The notes: a model not told the origin generated them from the letters alone. A stretch of 64,000 bases of DNA from Paenibacillus sp. JNUCC32 (GCF_014863545.1 NZ_CP062260.1:310001-374000), one strand, 5' to 3'. Shown: positions 14,899 through 23,791, counted from the stretch's first letter. Program-made: numbers and translations.

Positions 14899-16629
14899 GT
14901 GGAACAGCAATTAGGAATGACGAATGAAACAACGACGCCATCAGAGGAATATATCACCGGTTCGGAGGTGCTTTTGCGCGGCTTGCTGCAGGAAGGCGTA
15001 GAGTGCGTATTCGGTTATCCTGGGGGAAATGTGCTCTATATCTATGACGCGATGGTACATCAGCCAGATTTCAAGCATATCTTGACCCGACACGAACAAG
15101 GCGCGATCCACGCGGCGGACGGCTACGCCAGGTCAACGGGGAAGGTTGGGGTATGCATCGCGACATCCGGTCCAGGCGCAACAAATCTGGTGACCGGGAT
15201 TGCAACCGCCTATATGGATTCGGTACCGCTGGTGATCATAACGGGGAACGTATCTACGAATGTCATGGGCACGGATGCTTTTCAGGAAGCGGACATCATT
15301 AGCATCACGATGCCGATTACGAAGCACAGCTACATGGTTCGCGATGTACACGACCTTCCTCGCATCATTCATGAATCGTTCTACATCGCGAACACGGGCC
15401 GCAAAGGTCCTGTCTTGATCGATATTCCAAAAGACGTGACCAACCAGCGGATGGGATATCGTCCAGCGGACACGGTTCGGTTGCGCGGATACCATGGAGC
15501 CCCGGAACCGAATCCGGCGGAAATGGATGCGCTGCTTCAGGCGATTGCGGAAGCGCGCAAGCCGGTTATTATCGCAGGCGGCGGCGTTGTCTATGCGAAC
15601 TCCTCCCAGGAGCTGATCAAATTCGTCCACACTACGCGGATTCCGGTCGCGACCACTCTGCTCGGCCTCGGCGGGTTTCCAAGCGATGACGAGATGTGGC
15701 TGGGCATGCTCGGACATCATGGCGTATATGCGGCGAACATGGCGGTGCAGAATGCGGATCTCATTATTTCGATCGGCTCGCGTTTCGATGACCGGGTCAC
15801 GATGAGGCTGGACGGGTTTGCGCCTCTGGCCAAACGTATCGCCCATATCGATATCGATCCTGCGGAAATCGGCAAGAACGTCAAGACAGATCTCGCATGC
15901 ATCGGCGATATTAAAAACGTGCTGGCTTATGCGAACACGAAAGCGCAAGCAGCCCAGACGGGCACCTGGCTTGAGCAGCTTCAAGAGTATAAGGTGCAGC
16001 ATCCGCTTCGGTATACCGATTCGGATACAGTCATTAAGCCGCAATATGTGCTCGAGATGATTAGCGAGACGACGCAAGGAGAGGCAATCATCACCACCGA
16101 TGTAGGCCAGCACCAAATGTGGACCGCGCAGTTTTACCGCTTCAAGCATCCTCGCTCGCTCATCACGTCGGGCGGTCTTGGCACGATGGGCTTTGGCTTC
16201 CCGGCCGCGATCGGCGCTAAAGTCGGAAATCCAGATCGTCTCGTGGTCTCGATCAACGGCGACGGGGGCATGCAGATGTGCGCGCAGGAGATGGCGATCT
16301 GCGCGATTCATCAGATTCCGGTCAAGATCGTGGTCTTGAACAACCAGGTGCTCGGCATGGTTAAGCAGCAGCAGGAATTGATGTACGAACGACGCTACAG
16401 CCAGATTGATCTGTCCGGCAGTCCGGACTTCGTCAAGCTAGCGGAAGCATACGGGATCAAGGGATTAAGGGCAACGAACAAGGACGAAGCCTCCAAGGTC
16501 TGGTTAGAAGCGCTGCAGACGACAGGACCTGTGCTCGTCGAGTTCGTCATCCCGACCAACGAGAATGTGTACCCAATGGTGCTTGCCGGCACGCCGCTGG
16601 ACCAAATGATTCTAGGGTACGACGAATAA
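14899..16629 (+). CDS. ilvB: Acetolactate synthase large subunit
   Basis: A 576-residue thiamine-diphosphate enzyme that makes acetolactate or acetohydroxybutyrate in valine, leucine and isoleucine synthesis. The N-terminal Pyr domain has VFGYPGGNVLYIYDA and the catalytic Glu in RHEQGAIHAADGYAR (about 66). The central domain contains GSRFDDRVT. The C-terminal PP domain has the ThDP/Mg motif NGDGGMQMCAQE...LNNQVLGMV (about 450-490). The GTG start has AAAGGAGG at 8 bp. No ilvN or ilvC follows: the next sequence is a csaA pseudogene. Expression is controlled by two T-box leaders, so it senses amino-acid supply. Confidence 0.93.
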   Translation: MEQQLGMTNETTTPSEEYITGSEVLLRGLLQEGVECVFGYPGGNVLYIYDAMVHQPDFKHILTRHEQGAIHAADGYARSTGKVGVCIATSGPGATNLVTGIATAYMDSVPLVIITGNVSTNVMGTDAFQEADIISITMPITKHSYMVRDVHDLPRIIHESFYIANTGRKGPVLIDIPKDVTNQRMGYRPADTVRLRGYHGAPEPNPAEMDALLQAIAEARKPVIIAGGGVVYANSSQELIKFVHTTRIPVATTLLGLGGFPSDDEMWLGMLGHHGVYAANMAVQNADLIISIGSRFDDRVTMRLDGFAPLAKRIAHIDIDPAEIGKNVKTDLACIGDIKNVLAYANTKAQAAQTGTWLEQLQEYKVQHPLRYTDSDTVIKPQYVLEMISETTQGEAIITTDVGQHQMWTAQFYRFKHPRSLITSGGLGTMGFGFPAAIGAKVGNPDRLVVSINGDGGMQMCAQEMAICAIHQIPVKIVVLNNQVLGMVKQQQELMYERRYSQIDLSGSPDFVKLAEAYGIKGLRATNKDEASKVWLEALQTTGPVLVEFVIPTNENVYPMVLAGTPLDQMILGYDE

Positions 16630-16676
16630 TTGCGCTGAAGAGATAAAAAATCGTTTAAAAGGAGCAAAGCATACTC

Positions 16677-16919
16677 ATGGCAACACCCGATGATTTTTTA
16701 TAAATTAGATATCCGTATCGGTACTGTGCTTAAAGCGGATCCTTTTCCATAAATTTTCAAATCCTGCAATGAAGTTGGAGATAGGTTTTGGTGAAATGGG
16801 TCTTAAGCGTTGATGGCTTTGAATCTGAAGTGCTGGTAATTGGAGGCATTCCAGAGGAGGGTGATGTTGTTCTTTTGTAGCCAGACGAACCAGTAAGAAA
16901 TGGTACACCGATTGCTTAA
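16677..16919 (+). pseudogene. csaA: Decayed csaA (tRNA-binding-like chaperone) gene
   Basis: Fragments match CsaA in order but in different frames: MATPDDF, then (after a 1-base shift) KLDIRIGTVLKADPFP and a stop, then NPAMKLEIGFGEMG, then (after loss of the central ~35 residues) DGFESEVLVIGGIPEEGDVVLL, a TAG stop, and PDEPVRNGTPIA. The ribosome binding site AAAAGGAG is intact. A frameshift, an internal deletion and premature stops show it is dead. CsaA is a dimeric protein with a tRNA-binding-type OB fold linked to protein export. Confidence 0.8.
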
Positions 16920-16956
16920 TACTTTTGTGGGATTAATTTAATGGTTAGCGTTCAAT

Positions 16957-17009
16957 GAAAAAGCGAAAGTCTAGGACATTATTTTCTCGTCCAGGGCTGT
17001 CGCTTTTTC
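16957..17009. terminator. Stem-loop after the csaA remnant
   Basis: A perfect 10-bp inverted repeat (GAAAAAGCGA / TCGCTTTTTC) with further inner pairing. It probably terminates the old ilvB-csaA transcript and the converging tetR transcript. Confidence 0.55.
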
Positions 17010-17318
17010 GATTTCAAGGGTCAACTAATGCTTTATTTACGAAGGTTACGATATGGAAATTTACAGCCATTTTAATACTATCGCTGGGTATAAGGTCAAG
17101 GTGCCGCGGAGCGGCGTGATTGTCTGTAGGCAATACTGATTATGAACTGAAACTTTTATTCGTTGTTTAGTTTTAGCATCCGCCCCACATCTATCATGGA
17201 AGTTTACATTCGTTAAGGTGCTTATACTTCGTCTGTTCACGTTCAGCGTAACACTCAACTCTTATGGGAAGACGTCTAGCAATGTAGTCCACAACGGAAT
17301 CGGATATGGATGCTTCAC
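17010..17318. other. Intergenic stretch without a supported gene
   Basis: Only short frames occur, such as a 28-codon one at about 17053 (MEIYSHFNTIAGYKVK...) with a weak GAAGG upstream. I see no domain, repeat or RNA signature. Confidence 0.4.
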
Positions 17319-17957
17319 TTACGAAATGGCTTGCAAAATATGAACGATCTTCCTTTCCATATCGGAGTCGTCAATCATCTTCAGATATTCAGGTTTGAGC
17401 AATTGATACTGCTTCATGTAATAGAAATCCATAATCGCTTGTTTCACAGTGATATCATACTGAATCGAAAATGACGGCTCGATAAAGCGTCGCAGAACAG
17501 CGTCATCTTGAACCATAAACAACACGGCATTCAATCTGTTGAAAACCTGTTGCTCCATACCGGATTCAAAAAAAGTTTGTAAGCTTTTATTCCGATTTTG
17601 CAGGGCAACGGACAGATTCTCAAAATGGTGTGGATAAAATTCCTTCAGATCTTGCAAGAACAAATCAGAGATATACGCGGCACACATCAAAGATTGTAAA
17701 AATGTTAATTGAAAACGATCCAAAAAAGAGACGGAATCGTCTTTCACAACGGTGTCAGCCTTCTTCGAATAATCAATGTAATAATCCACGACTTGTTCGA
17801 TGATGTCGTCTTTGGAGGAAAAATGCTTATAGAGCGTCACTTTGCTGATATCCATATATTTTGCGAGATCGTCGACTTTCAGTTGGCTGAATTTTGTTTT
17901 TCTTATAATGGGTTTTATTTTTTCCACATATGTATCTACACTCACAGCTTTTCTCAC
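17319..17957 (-). CDS. TetR/AcrR family transcriptional regulator
   Basis: A 212-residue protein with an N-terminal TetR HTH (KIKPIIRKTKFSQLKVDDLAKYMDISKVTLYKHFSSKDDIIEQVVDYYI, residues about 10-60) and an all-helical C-terminal ligand domain. GGGAGG is 9 bp before the GTG at 17957; a longer frame to 17990 has no site. It diverges from the SDR gene at 18138, and a 13-bp-arm palindrome lies between the two starts. It probably represses itself and the downstream SDR-reductase-SDR group. Confidence 0.85.
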   Translation of the reverse strand: MRKAVSVDTYVEKIKPIIRKTKFSQLKVDDLAKYMDISKVTLYKHFSSKDDIIEQVVDYYIDYSKKADTVVKDDSVSFLDRFQLTFLQSLMCAAYISDLFLQDLKEFYPHHFENLSVALQNRNKSLQTFFESGMEQQVFNRLNAVLFMVQDDAVLRRFIEPSFSIQYDITVKQAIMDFYYMKQYQLLKPEYLKMIDDSDMERKIVHILQAIS

Positions 17958-18021
17958 GGATAAGTACCTCCCTTTGATGCCTATAAACATATTATAACAA
18001 ATTTGCTGCCCTTTATGTATG

Positions 18022-18053
18022 AAATTAATTAAATGAACTAATTTAATTAATTT
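18022..18053. promoter_or_regulatory. Palindromic TetR operator
   Basis: Perfect 13-bp arms (AAATTAATTAAAT / ATTTAATTAATTT) around 6 bases lie just upstream of the SDR promoter's -35 box. Confidence 0.6.
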
Positions 18054-18055
18054 TG

Positions 18056-18084
18056 TTTACTTATTAAATTTACTGATGTATAAT
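18056..18084 (+). promoter_or_regulatory. Promoter of the SDR gene
   Basis: TTTACT and TATAAT are separated by 17 bp, adjoining the palindrome at 18022-18053. Confidence 0.6.
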
Positions 18085-18137
18085 CGCTCCTGTACCTAAT
18101 CATCCGATTACGGATTATCAAAGGGAGGACGATTTAA

Positions 18138-18896
18138 ATGGAATCATTCAGTAAGGGCAAATTTTCTGGAAAAAAGGTCGTGATCACGGGAGGCAGCAGC
18201 GGAATCGGCCTTGCGACGGCGAAATTGCTAGTGGATGAAGGCGCACACGTTCTGATTACCGGACGTACTCAGGCGACGCTGGATGCGGCTCGTGAACAAC
18301 TCGGAAGCCACGCGATCGCGGTCTTAAGCGATGCCGCCTCATTGAAGGATATCGCCGCATTAGCCGATCGAGTGGAGGCTGAATTTGGAACCGTAGATGC
18401 CCTGTTCGTTAACGCCGGTGTCACGGGGTTTGTCCCTTTCGAAGCAATGACAGAAGAAAAGTACGACGAGATACTTACAATCAATGCCAAAGGACCGTAC
18501 TTTACCGTGCAGAAACTCGCTCCGCTGTTAGGCTCAGGTAGCGGGGTAGTCCTTACCACCTCAATCGTGAACGTAGTGGGTCTCCCAATGCTCAGTGCTT
18601 ACGCAGCTAGTAAGGCAGCGCTGCGCTCCATGACTCGAGGTCTGGCGCGCGAGTTATTACCACGAAATATTCGCGTCAACGCAGTCAGTCCCGGCGTTAT
18701 TGACACAGGCATCATGGAAAAGTCAATGCCTGAAGAAGCTGCCGAACAGACAAAGGCACAGATGAGACAGCAGATTCCAATGCTGCGTTTAGGCGATCCA
18801 GTCGAGGTAGCCAAGGCTGTTGCATTTCTAGCATTTGAGGCCACCTATACCACCGGGGCTGAGTTCCCTGTCGATGGAGGCGGCTCCCAGATTTAA
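18138..18896 (+). CDS. SDR family oxidoreductase
   Basis: A 252-residue classical short-chain dehydrogenase: VVITGGSSGIGLATAKLL, then VNAGVTGF (about 93), a catalytic Ser in TTSIVNVVG (about 140) and YAASKAALRSM (about 155). The C-terminus has FLAFEATYTTGAEFPVDGGGSQI, the usual ending. It uses NAD(P)H on an unknown alcohol or ketone. AAGGGAGG precedes the ATG. It is under a promoter bordered by a TetR-type palindrome and is followed by a quinone-oxidoreductase-like gene. Confidence 0.88.
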   Translation: MESFSKGKFSGKKVVITGGSSGIGLATAKLLVDEGAHVLITGRTQATLDAAREQLGSHAIAVLSDAASLKDIAALADRVEAEFGTVDALFVNAGVTGFVPFEAMTEEKYDEILTINAKGPYFTVQKLAPLLGSGSGVVLTTSIVNVVGLPMLSAYAASKAALRSMTRGLARELLPRNIRVNAVSPGVIDTGIMEKSMPEEAAEQTKAQMRQQIPMLRLGDPVEVAKAVAFLAFEATYTTGAEFPVDGGGSQI

Positions 18897-19055
18897 GCTC
18901 CTCTGTTCGCACACCTGACTATGGGGCATAGGTTCTCCTCATGCCCCCCTGGCTTCTAGTGAATTTTATAGTTTAGGAGTTCGTTGTTTTCCTTGGAAGA
19001 CCGTTCGAAATCACAGAACGCGAATTTATCAGAGCAAAATGGAGGGGAGATCACA

Positions 19056-20006
19056 ATGGAGAATACCATTCGGACAATCCGGTTCCACGAATACGGAGAA
19101 CCAACTGATGTCTTATGCTTGGATGAGGTGGCGATCCCAGAGCCAGGGCCGGGACGCATTCGCGTGAGAGTACGCGCTTGCGGCTTAAATCCGGTTGACT
19201 GGGTGACGTGCCAAGGCCATTTTGCCGCTCAATTGCCCTTGCCTCGCGGAATCGGGCTGGACGTGGCCGGTATTGTAGACGCAATCGGAGAGGGCGTAAC
19301 CGATGTTGCCATCGGCGATTCCGTTCTGGGTGGGGCAGATTTCATGAATGGATCGAGCGCCGGTGCGTCGGATCAAGCGATTATGTACTACTGGTTCCGA
19401 ATGCCGGCCGGACTCGACTTTGTTCAAGCAGCAGCGTTGCCAATGGCAGTCGAAACCGCTTACCGTGGCATTGATACTCTTGGGGTGAAATCGGGTCAGA
19501 CCGTACTCGTGCACGGAGCCGGCACCACGGTAGGGTTCGCCGCCGTTCAAATTGCCCTCATGCGCGGTGCCCGTGTGATCGCAACCGCTGGGCCCACCTA
19601 CGCCCACAAGCTCCGCTCAATGGGGGCGTTGGTGACCTCGTACGGTGATGGAATGGTCGAACGAGTGACCGAACGGGCGAAACAGCCGGTTGACCTCGCC
19701 CTGGATACCGCGCCAATCAGCGGTTCATTGAAAGATCTGGTCCAAATCGTCAATGGGCATCCCCAGCATGTCCTAACCGTCAGCGATTTCGCCGCAGCCG
19801 CTGAACTTGGCGTTCGCACCAGCTATGGAGAACTACATACCGCACGTTATGACGTTGTCGGCGACTTTGCCGGGTACGCAGCGGACGGCAAGTTCACGAT
19901 TCCGGTCGCGAAGACTTTCGAACTCGATGAATGGCGTTCAGCTGTTCAAATCAGCCAGAGCGGGAGTGCCCACGGCAAACTGATCCTCCTGCCCGACTCC
20001 GACTGA
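19056..20006 (+). CDS. NADP-dependent oxidoreductase (zinc-free MDR, quinone oxidoreductase-like)
   Basis: A 316-residue medium-chain dehydrogenase. The N-terminal GroES-like domain has CGLNPVDWVTCQGHFAAQLPLPRGIGLDVAGIV. The Rossmann part has SGQTVLVHGAGTTVGFAAVQIA (about 145-165, AxGxxG type) and IATAGPTYAHKLRSMGA. The Zn ligands of alcohol dehydrogenases are missing, as in QOR-type enzymes that reduce quinones or enones. GGAGGGGAG precedes the ATG at 19056; the frame extends to 18984 without a site. It lies between two SDR genes on the same strand. Confidence 0.86.
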   Translation: MENTIRTIRFHEYGEPTDVLCLDEVAIPEPGPGRIRVRVRACGLNPVDWVTCQGHFAAQLPLPRGIGLDVAGIVDAIGEGVTDVAIGDSVLGGADFMNGSSAGASDQAIMYYWFRMPAGLDFVQAAALPMAVETAYRGIDTLGVKSGQTVLVHGAGTTVGFAAVQIALMRGARVIATAGPTYAHKLRSMGALVTSYGDGMVERVTERAKQPVDLALDTAPISGSLKDLVQIVNGHPQHVLTVSDFAAAAELGVRTSYGELHTARYDVVGDFAGYAADGKFTIPVAKTFELDEWRSAVQISQSGSAHGKLILLPDSD

Positions 20007-20051
20007 TGAGCACATATAACCGATGAAATTCTGAATGAAGGAGGACATGCA

Positions 20052-20927
20052 TTGAGTAAGAACCAACGAGAACATATTGCACTGATTACAGGCGCAAGTA
20101 ACGGGATCGGATTGGCGTTGACCCGGAAAATGCTGTCGGAGAACTGGCAGGTGGTTGCTTTGAACCGGTCGGATTTTCCGGCGGACGATAGATTCCTTCA
20201 AAATCATCTCAAGGACGGACGGCTCCGAGCCTATAAAGTGAAGGATCTCACCGATTATGACGGCTTGAGGCACTCTTTGGAAGAAATCAAAAGCAAGGAA
20301 CAGCGGCTCGATATTTTGTTTAACAACGCCGGAGGAGGCTTAAGTGAGCTGCGCTATTCGAAACAAGGCCGCGAATTGCATTATGAATTGTTGACGGTCG
20401 TTCCTTTTATTGTTCTGATGGAATTGAAGGAGCTGTTGAAGAACGGCAGCTTAAAAACCGTGATTAACACTTCGTCGCAGGTGTTTAGATTTACGAAGGA
20501 GTTTACGATCGAAAAATTGGAGCATCCCAAAACCTTCCGCAAAATGTATGGACCCTATGCGACTTCAAAGCTGGCTCTTTCGTTGTGGACCCAAGCCGTC
20601 GCACCGCAGCTTGCAAAGGAAGGCATTAAGATCCGCAGCGTTGACCCAGGCATTAACAATACGCTAAGAAAAGGAAAAGATTCCGGACTGACCGCAGGGT
20701 TTGAACTGTTTATGAAGTTTTTTTCCTCTCCGCCTACTCATGGAGCCAACCTATTATATGAGGGAGCTCTCGGCAAAAACCGCAATGAGACCGGCGTGTT
20801 TCTGTTCAAAGATCGGATTGCGGACTTGAAATTTACAGAACATGCGCAGCGTGTGCTGGAAAAAATATCCGATATATATAGCCTTGAATATCTTGGAGGG
20901 AATGTTCAAGTTAATGGAACGACGTAA
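20052..20927 (+). CDS. SDR family oxidoreductase
   Basis: A 291-residue short-chain dehydrogenase similar to retinol-dehydrogenase-like members: IALITGASNGIGLALTRKML, NNAGGGLSELRY (about 90), a Ser region INTSSQVFRF, and YGPYATSKLALSL (about 170). The TTG start at 20052 has AAGGAGG about 8 bp upstream. It follows the MDR gene by 45 bp, so it is probably the third gene of the tetR-controlled group. Confidence 0.85.
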   Translation: MSKNQREHIALITGASNGIGLALTRKMLSENWQVVALNRSDFPADDRFLQNHLKDGRLRAYKVKDLTDYDGLRHSLEEIKSKEQRLDILFNNAGGGLSELRYSKQGRELHYELLTVVPFIVLMELKELLKNGSLKTVINTSSQVFRFTKEFTIEKLEHPKTFRKMYGPYATSKLALSLWTQAVAPQLAKEGIKIRSVDPGINNTLRKGKDSGLTAGFELFMKFFSSPPTHGANLLYEGALGKNRNETGVFLFKDRIADLKFTEHAQRVLEKISDIYSLEYLGGNVQVNGTT

Positions 20928-20938
20928 CCAAGTTTTAT

Positions 20939-21060
20939 TTGTCTTCCATGCTGAGTCGCGAATACGGCCGTATTATCTTCATCGCGAGCGAGGAAGCCGT
21001 CATGACCTCCGGACAGATGCCTCAATACGGTATGACCATATCCATGCCGGGAAACGTTAA
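20939..21060 (+). pseudogene. Fragment of an SDR gene
   Basis: The frame reads MLSREYGRIIFIASEEAVMTSGQMPQYGMT and then loses homology. This is the Ser-Tyr segment of a different short-chain dehydrogenase, with the N-terminal nucleotide-binding part and everything after the Tyr motif missing. It is a remnant. Confidence 0.65.
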
Positions 21061-21074
21061 TTTCATTAAAACAC

Positions 21075-21111
21075 AACGAGGTTGCCGTGGAATAGATCGG
21101 GCAACCTCGTT
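21075..21111. terminator. Stem-loop terminator-like hairpin
   Basis: A perfect 12-bp inverted repeat (AACGAGGTTGCC / GGCAACCTCGTT). The minus-strand side is followed by TGTGTTTT. It lies between the SDR fragment and the tetR gene. Confidence 0.55.
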
Positions 21112-21152
21112 AAACAATTGGACAGCATAGCTCAATATATGTGACATCAACG

Positions 21153-21176
21153 TGCTGATCAGAAAAAGAGAGTGAG
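21153..21176. repeat. 24-base dispersed repeat, copy 2
   Basis: Identical over 24 bases to 7882-7905. It lies about 80 bp beyond the tetR stop. The rest of 21177-21255 shows nothing else. Confidence 0.7.
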
Positions 21177-21255
21177 TTCTTTTAATTCAATTTATTGTTT
21201 TTTAGATTGGTCGTCGTATGATCGATGCCACTTATTGAGTAATTTGTATGCTCAA

Positions 21256-21882
21256 TCAATCCTCCCGAATATCGTGTTCAACAGATAACGAATCCCATAC
21301 GCTCATCAAATGAGTTATGGCAGCTGCAATTTCCTCGTATGGAACACCGTCTCGGGCTTGTGTAGAAATCCCTCGTAAGAAGGTTTCAAATAACGTAGTC
21401 ACCATGGAGATATCCGTGGATCCTGGCAACTCCCCGTTGGCTATGGCTCGTTCTATACAATCTTTGATCCACCCCCGGACTCTCTTTCTTTCCTTTGACA
21501 GAAGGTCTTGGATATGTTGTTGCTCAGGAGAACAGTTAACTGTGGACAAAACCAACAGACAACCTAAAGGGTGAGTGTTCTCTGTCTGGAACCGAGCTGC
21601 ATCTAGCAATCCCATTTCCATGGCTGCTCTCGACGTTATGTTTGTATTTTTGAAAGTTTCCGAAGCATGTCCATACATCGATATGTAGCGATCAATCACT
21701 TCACGGAACAGATCTTCTTTTGACTTAAACGCTGCGTAAAAACTTGCAGATGATATATCTCCCATTGCGGTCTTTAACTGAGCCAGTGAAGTGGATTCAA
21801 AGCCATATTCCCAGAAAAGAATCATGGCGGCGGCAACCGCCTCGTCACGATTAAATGTACGTGGACGTCCTGTTCGCGGCAT
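21256..21882 (-). CDS. TetR/AcrR family transcriptional regulator
   Basis: A 208-residue regulator: RPRTFNRDEAVAAAMILFWEYGFESTSLAQLKTAMGDISSASFYAAFKSKEDLFREVIDRY is a TetR HTH of the AcrR type, followed by a helical ligand domain. AAAGGAGG precedes the ATG. It diverges from the HxlR gene, so either regulator could control the other or the MFS transporter beyond it. Its own target is not evident. Confidence 0.86.
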   Translation of the reverse strand: MPRTGRPRTFNRDEAVAAAMILFWEYGFESTSLAQLKTAMGDISSASFYAAFKSKEDLFREVIDRYISMYGHASETFKNTNITSRAAMEMGLLDAARFQTENTHPLGCLLVLSTVNCSPEQQHIQDLLSKERKRVRGWIKDCIERAIANGELPGSTDISMVTTLFETFLRGISTQARDGVPYEEIAAAITHLMSVWDSLSVEHDIRED

Positions 21883-21928
21883 AAGATGACCTCCTTTATT
21901 AATTTTATACTAATCGATCCAGAAGTCA

Positions 21929-21957
21929 TTGACAAGAAATGAGTGTTTGAACATAAT
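21929..21957 (+). promoter_or_regulatory. Promoter of the hxlR-type gene
   Basis: TTGACA and CATAAT are separated by 17 bp, upstream of the HxlR gene. An AGTTG / CAACT dyad follows it (about 21984). Confidence 0.65.
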
Positions 21958-22045
21958 ATATGGAATGAATGATCTATAATTTGAGTTGGCTGAAGAGAGA
22001 CAACTTACTTTTACACAATCTTTTCTCAAAAGGATGTGTCGACAG

Positions 22046-22408
22046 ATGATAAACTTTAGAGACAAAGAATATCGCTGTACCTCGGAAATTGTACTCGGCT
22101 TAATCAGTGGAAAATGGAAGATATCCATTTTAAACCGCTTAGCAAAAGGTCCAGTACGGTATAATGAGCTGCGACGGGAACTTCCTGAAGCAACCCAACG
22201 TATGCTTACGATGCAGCTAAGAATGCTAGAAAGCGACGGACTTATTATTCGCAAGGTTTATCCGGTTTCACCGCCAAAAGTGGAATATTGCTTATCTCAG
22301 CTAGGTGAACAACTTGCCCCTATGCTCATGATGTTATGCGATTTTGGAACCAACTATATTGAAAACTATCCCGATGAAGTATTGTACACAAATCACAAGA
22401 ATGCATAA
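22046..22408 (+). CDS. HxlR family transcriptional regulator
   Basis: A 120-residue protein of the HxlR type: YRCTSEIVLGLISGKWKISILNRLAKGPVRYNELRRELPEATQRMLTMQLRMLESDGLI, then the wing VYPVSPPKVEYCLSQLGEQLAPMLMML. A Cys sits at the N-terminus (DKEYRCTSE), as in redox- or electrophile-sensing HxlR proteins such as YodB. The start is uncertain: ATG 22046 fits the family, while upstream ATG 22034 and TTG 21986 lack a good site. It faces a converging MFS gene. Confidence 0.84.
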   Translation: MINFRDKEYRCTSEIVLGLISGKWKISILNRLAKGPVRYNELRRELPEATQRMLTMQLRMLESDGLIIRKVYPVSPPKVEYCLSQLGEQLAPMLMMLCDFGTNYIENYPDEVLYTNHKNA

Positions 22409-22470
22409 AAAAGCTACAATCTGTCCATTTACCATTAACCTTGCCTTGATCGGGCTGCTCTTGATATTCG

Positions 22471-22510
22471 AAAAGCAGGAGGTACATTTTCCAAAGTACC
22501 TCCTGCTTTA
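22471..22510. terminator. Bidirectional terminator between hxlR and MFS genes
   Basis: A perfect 12-bp stem (AGCAGGAGGTAC / GTACCTCCTGCT) flanked by AAA and TTT runs lies between the two converging genes. Confidence 0.7.
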
Positions 22511-22520
22511 TATGTCTTAA

Positions 22521-23741
22521 TTATCTATTTCCTTCGTATTGCTCACGCAGTACGTTTTTCTCTTTAGTCGTACTGACAGCTCCTTGCTTCAAACGATAGT
22601 TGACCCATGCCAACACTGCCGCAAGTATGGCCACAATCCCACCAGACCAGGATAGATCAATAAGCTTCATGTTTGTAGTGACAAAGCCGCCTAAAGCGGA
22701 TCCGATCGCAATGCCAACATTGTTGGCAACGGAGGTTAAGGACGAGGCTAAGTCTTTTGCCTCCGGAACATGCTCACCAGCAAAATCAATGAAGTACAAC
22801 TGCATCGTCGAGTTCATAAGATAAACAACGAGAGCCATGAATGAGATGCTGACGAGTCCCCCAACAAGAGAATCGGAAGTGAAATAAAGCGACGCTAAGA
22901 TGACGGCTTGAGCCAGAAGCACATAGCGCATTTTTTTCATCCCGTCGCCGACAGCCAGCTTTCCTCCGACTAGCGTGCTGAAAATAGACACAACACCATA
23001 CAGTAAAAAGATGAGACTAATATAACGAGCCGGAACAAAAAGTACATCCTGAAGCAAAGGAGCTAAATACGTATAGATGCTGTAAGTAGCTGCTATACTT
23101 AACATCATAATGGCAAAAGCAAGCACAATTCTGGGATAAGCGAGTAATCTGAGTTGTTTTGTGAGTGAACTGTGTCTTCCTTTTAGTCCTCTAGGAATGG
23201 TTGCGATGCTTGCTATCAAAGAAATGATTCCCAACAATGTGGTAAACCAGTAGGCCAAATGCCATCCGCCCCATTGTCCGATAAAAGTGCCAAGGGGAAC
23301 GCCAAGGACGCTCGCCACAGTGAAACCAGTAAAGATGATGGAGATCACCGGCCCTCTTTTTTCCGGAGGCATGACTTCGCTTGCTACTGACATCGCGAGT
23401 GCAATTAAGACGCCGGTAACCACGGCCGTGATTATTCTGGACACCAGAAGCAGGCCATACGATCCTGATAAAGCCGTGACGATATTCCCAACTATAAATA
23501 TGCTGAGCAAGACAAGGATGAGCGGGAATTTGGAAAAACGGCTGAATAATGCCGTGAAGATCGGGGTACATATAGCAAAGGTAAGCGCAAAAGCCGTCAC
23601 CAGAAAGCCTGCAGTCGATATGGCGATTTTCATATCAGCGGCAACTTCAGACAATAATCCGACCATCAAAAACTCACTGGTCCCCAGAATAAAGGTCAAT
23701 AAAAATAAATTCATTGTCAAAAACTTTTGTTGTCTGGTCAA
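22521..23741 (-). CDS. MFS transporter, DHA1 drug/sugar efflux type
   Basis: A 406-residue permease with 12 predicted membrane helices. It starts LTMNLFLLTFILGTSEFLMVGLLSEVAADM, the signature of the AraJ/YdhP-type DHA1 family, and carries EVMPPEKRGPVISIIFTGFTVASVLGVPLG in helix 4-5. It probably exports sugars, drugs or metabolites. AAAGGGAG is 8 bp before a TTG at 23741. It follows the 474-residue gene by 50 bp on the same strand, and the two are likely cotranscribed. Confidence 0.87.
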   Translation of the reverse strand: MTRQQKFLTMNLFLLTFILGTSEFLMVGLLSEVAADMKIAISTAGFLVTAFALTFAICTPIFTALFSRFSKFPLILVLLSIFIVGNIVTALSGSYGLLLVSRIITAVVTGVLIALAMSVASEVMPPEKRGPVISIIFTGFTVASVLGVPLGTFIGQWGGWHLAYWFTTLLGIISLIASIATIPRGLKGRHSSLTKQLRLLAYPRIVLAFAIMMLSIAATYSIYTYLAPLLQDVLFVPARYISLIFLLYGVVSIFSTLVGGKLAVGDGMKKMRYVLLAQAVILASLYFTSDSLVGGLVSISFMALVVYLMNSTMQLYFIDFAGEHVPEAKDLASSLTSVANNVGIAIGSALGGFVTTNMKLIDLSWSGGIVAILAAVLAWVNYRLKQGAVSTTKEKNVLREQYEGNR

Positions 23742-23791
23742 TATAGAGTCTCCCTTTCTATCCAAATGGAATTTGGATTTCATTCCACGAT

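Noticed and set aside
15133..16311. 392-codon open frame on the minus strand opposite ilvB
   Set aside because: It is antisense to a strongly conserved gene, is rich in His and Arg, and has no ribosome binding site or domain.
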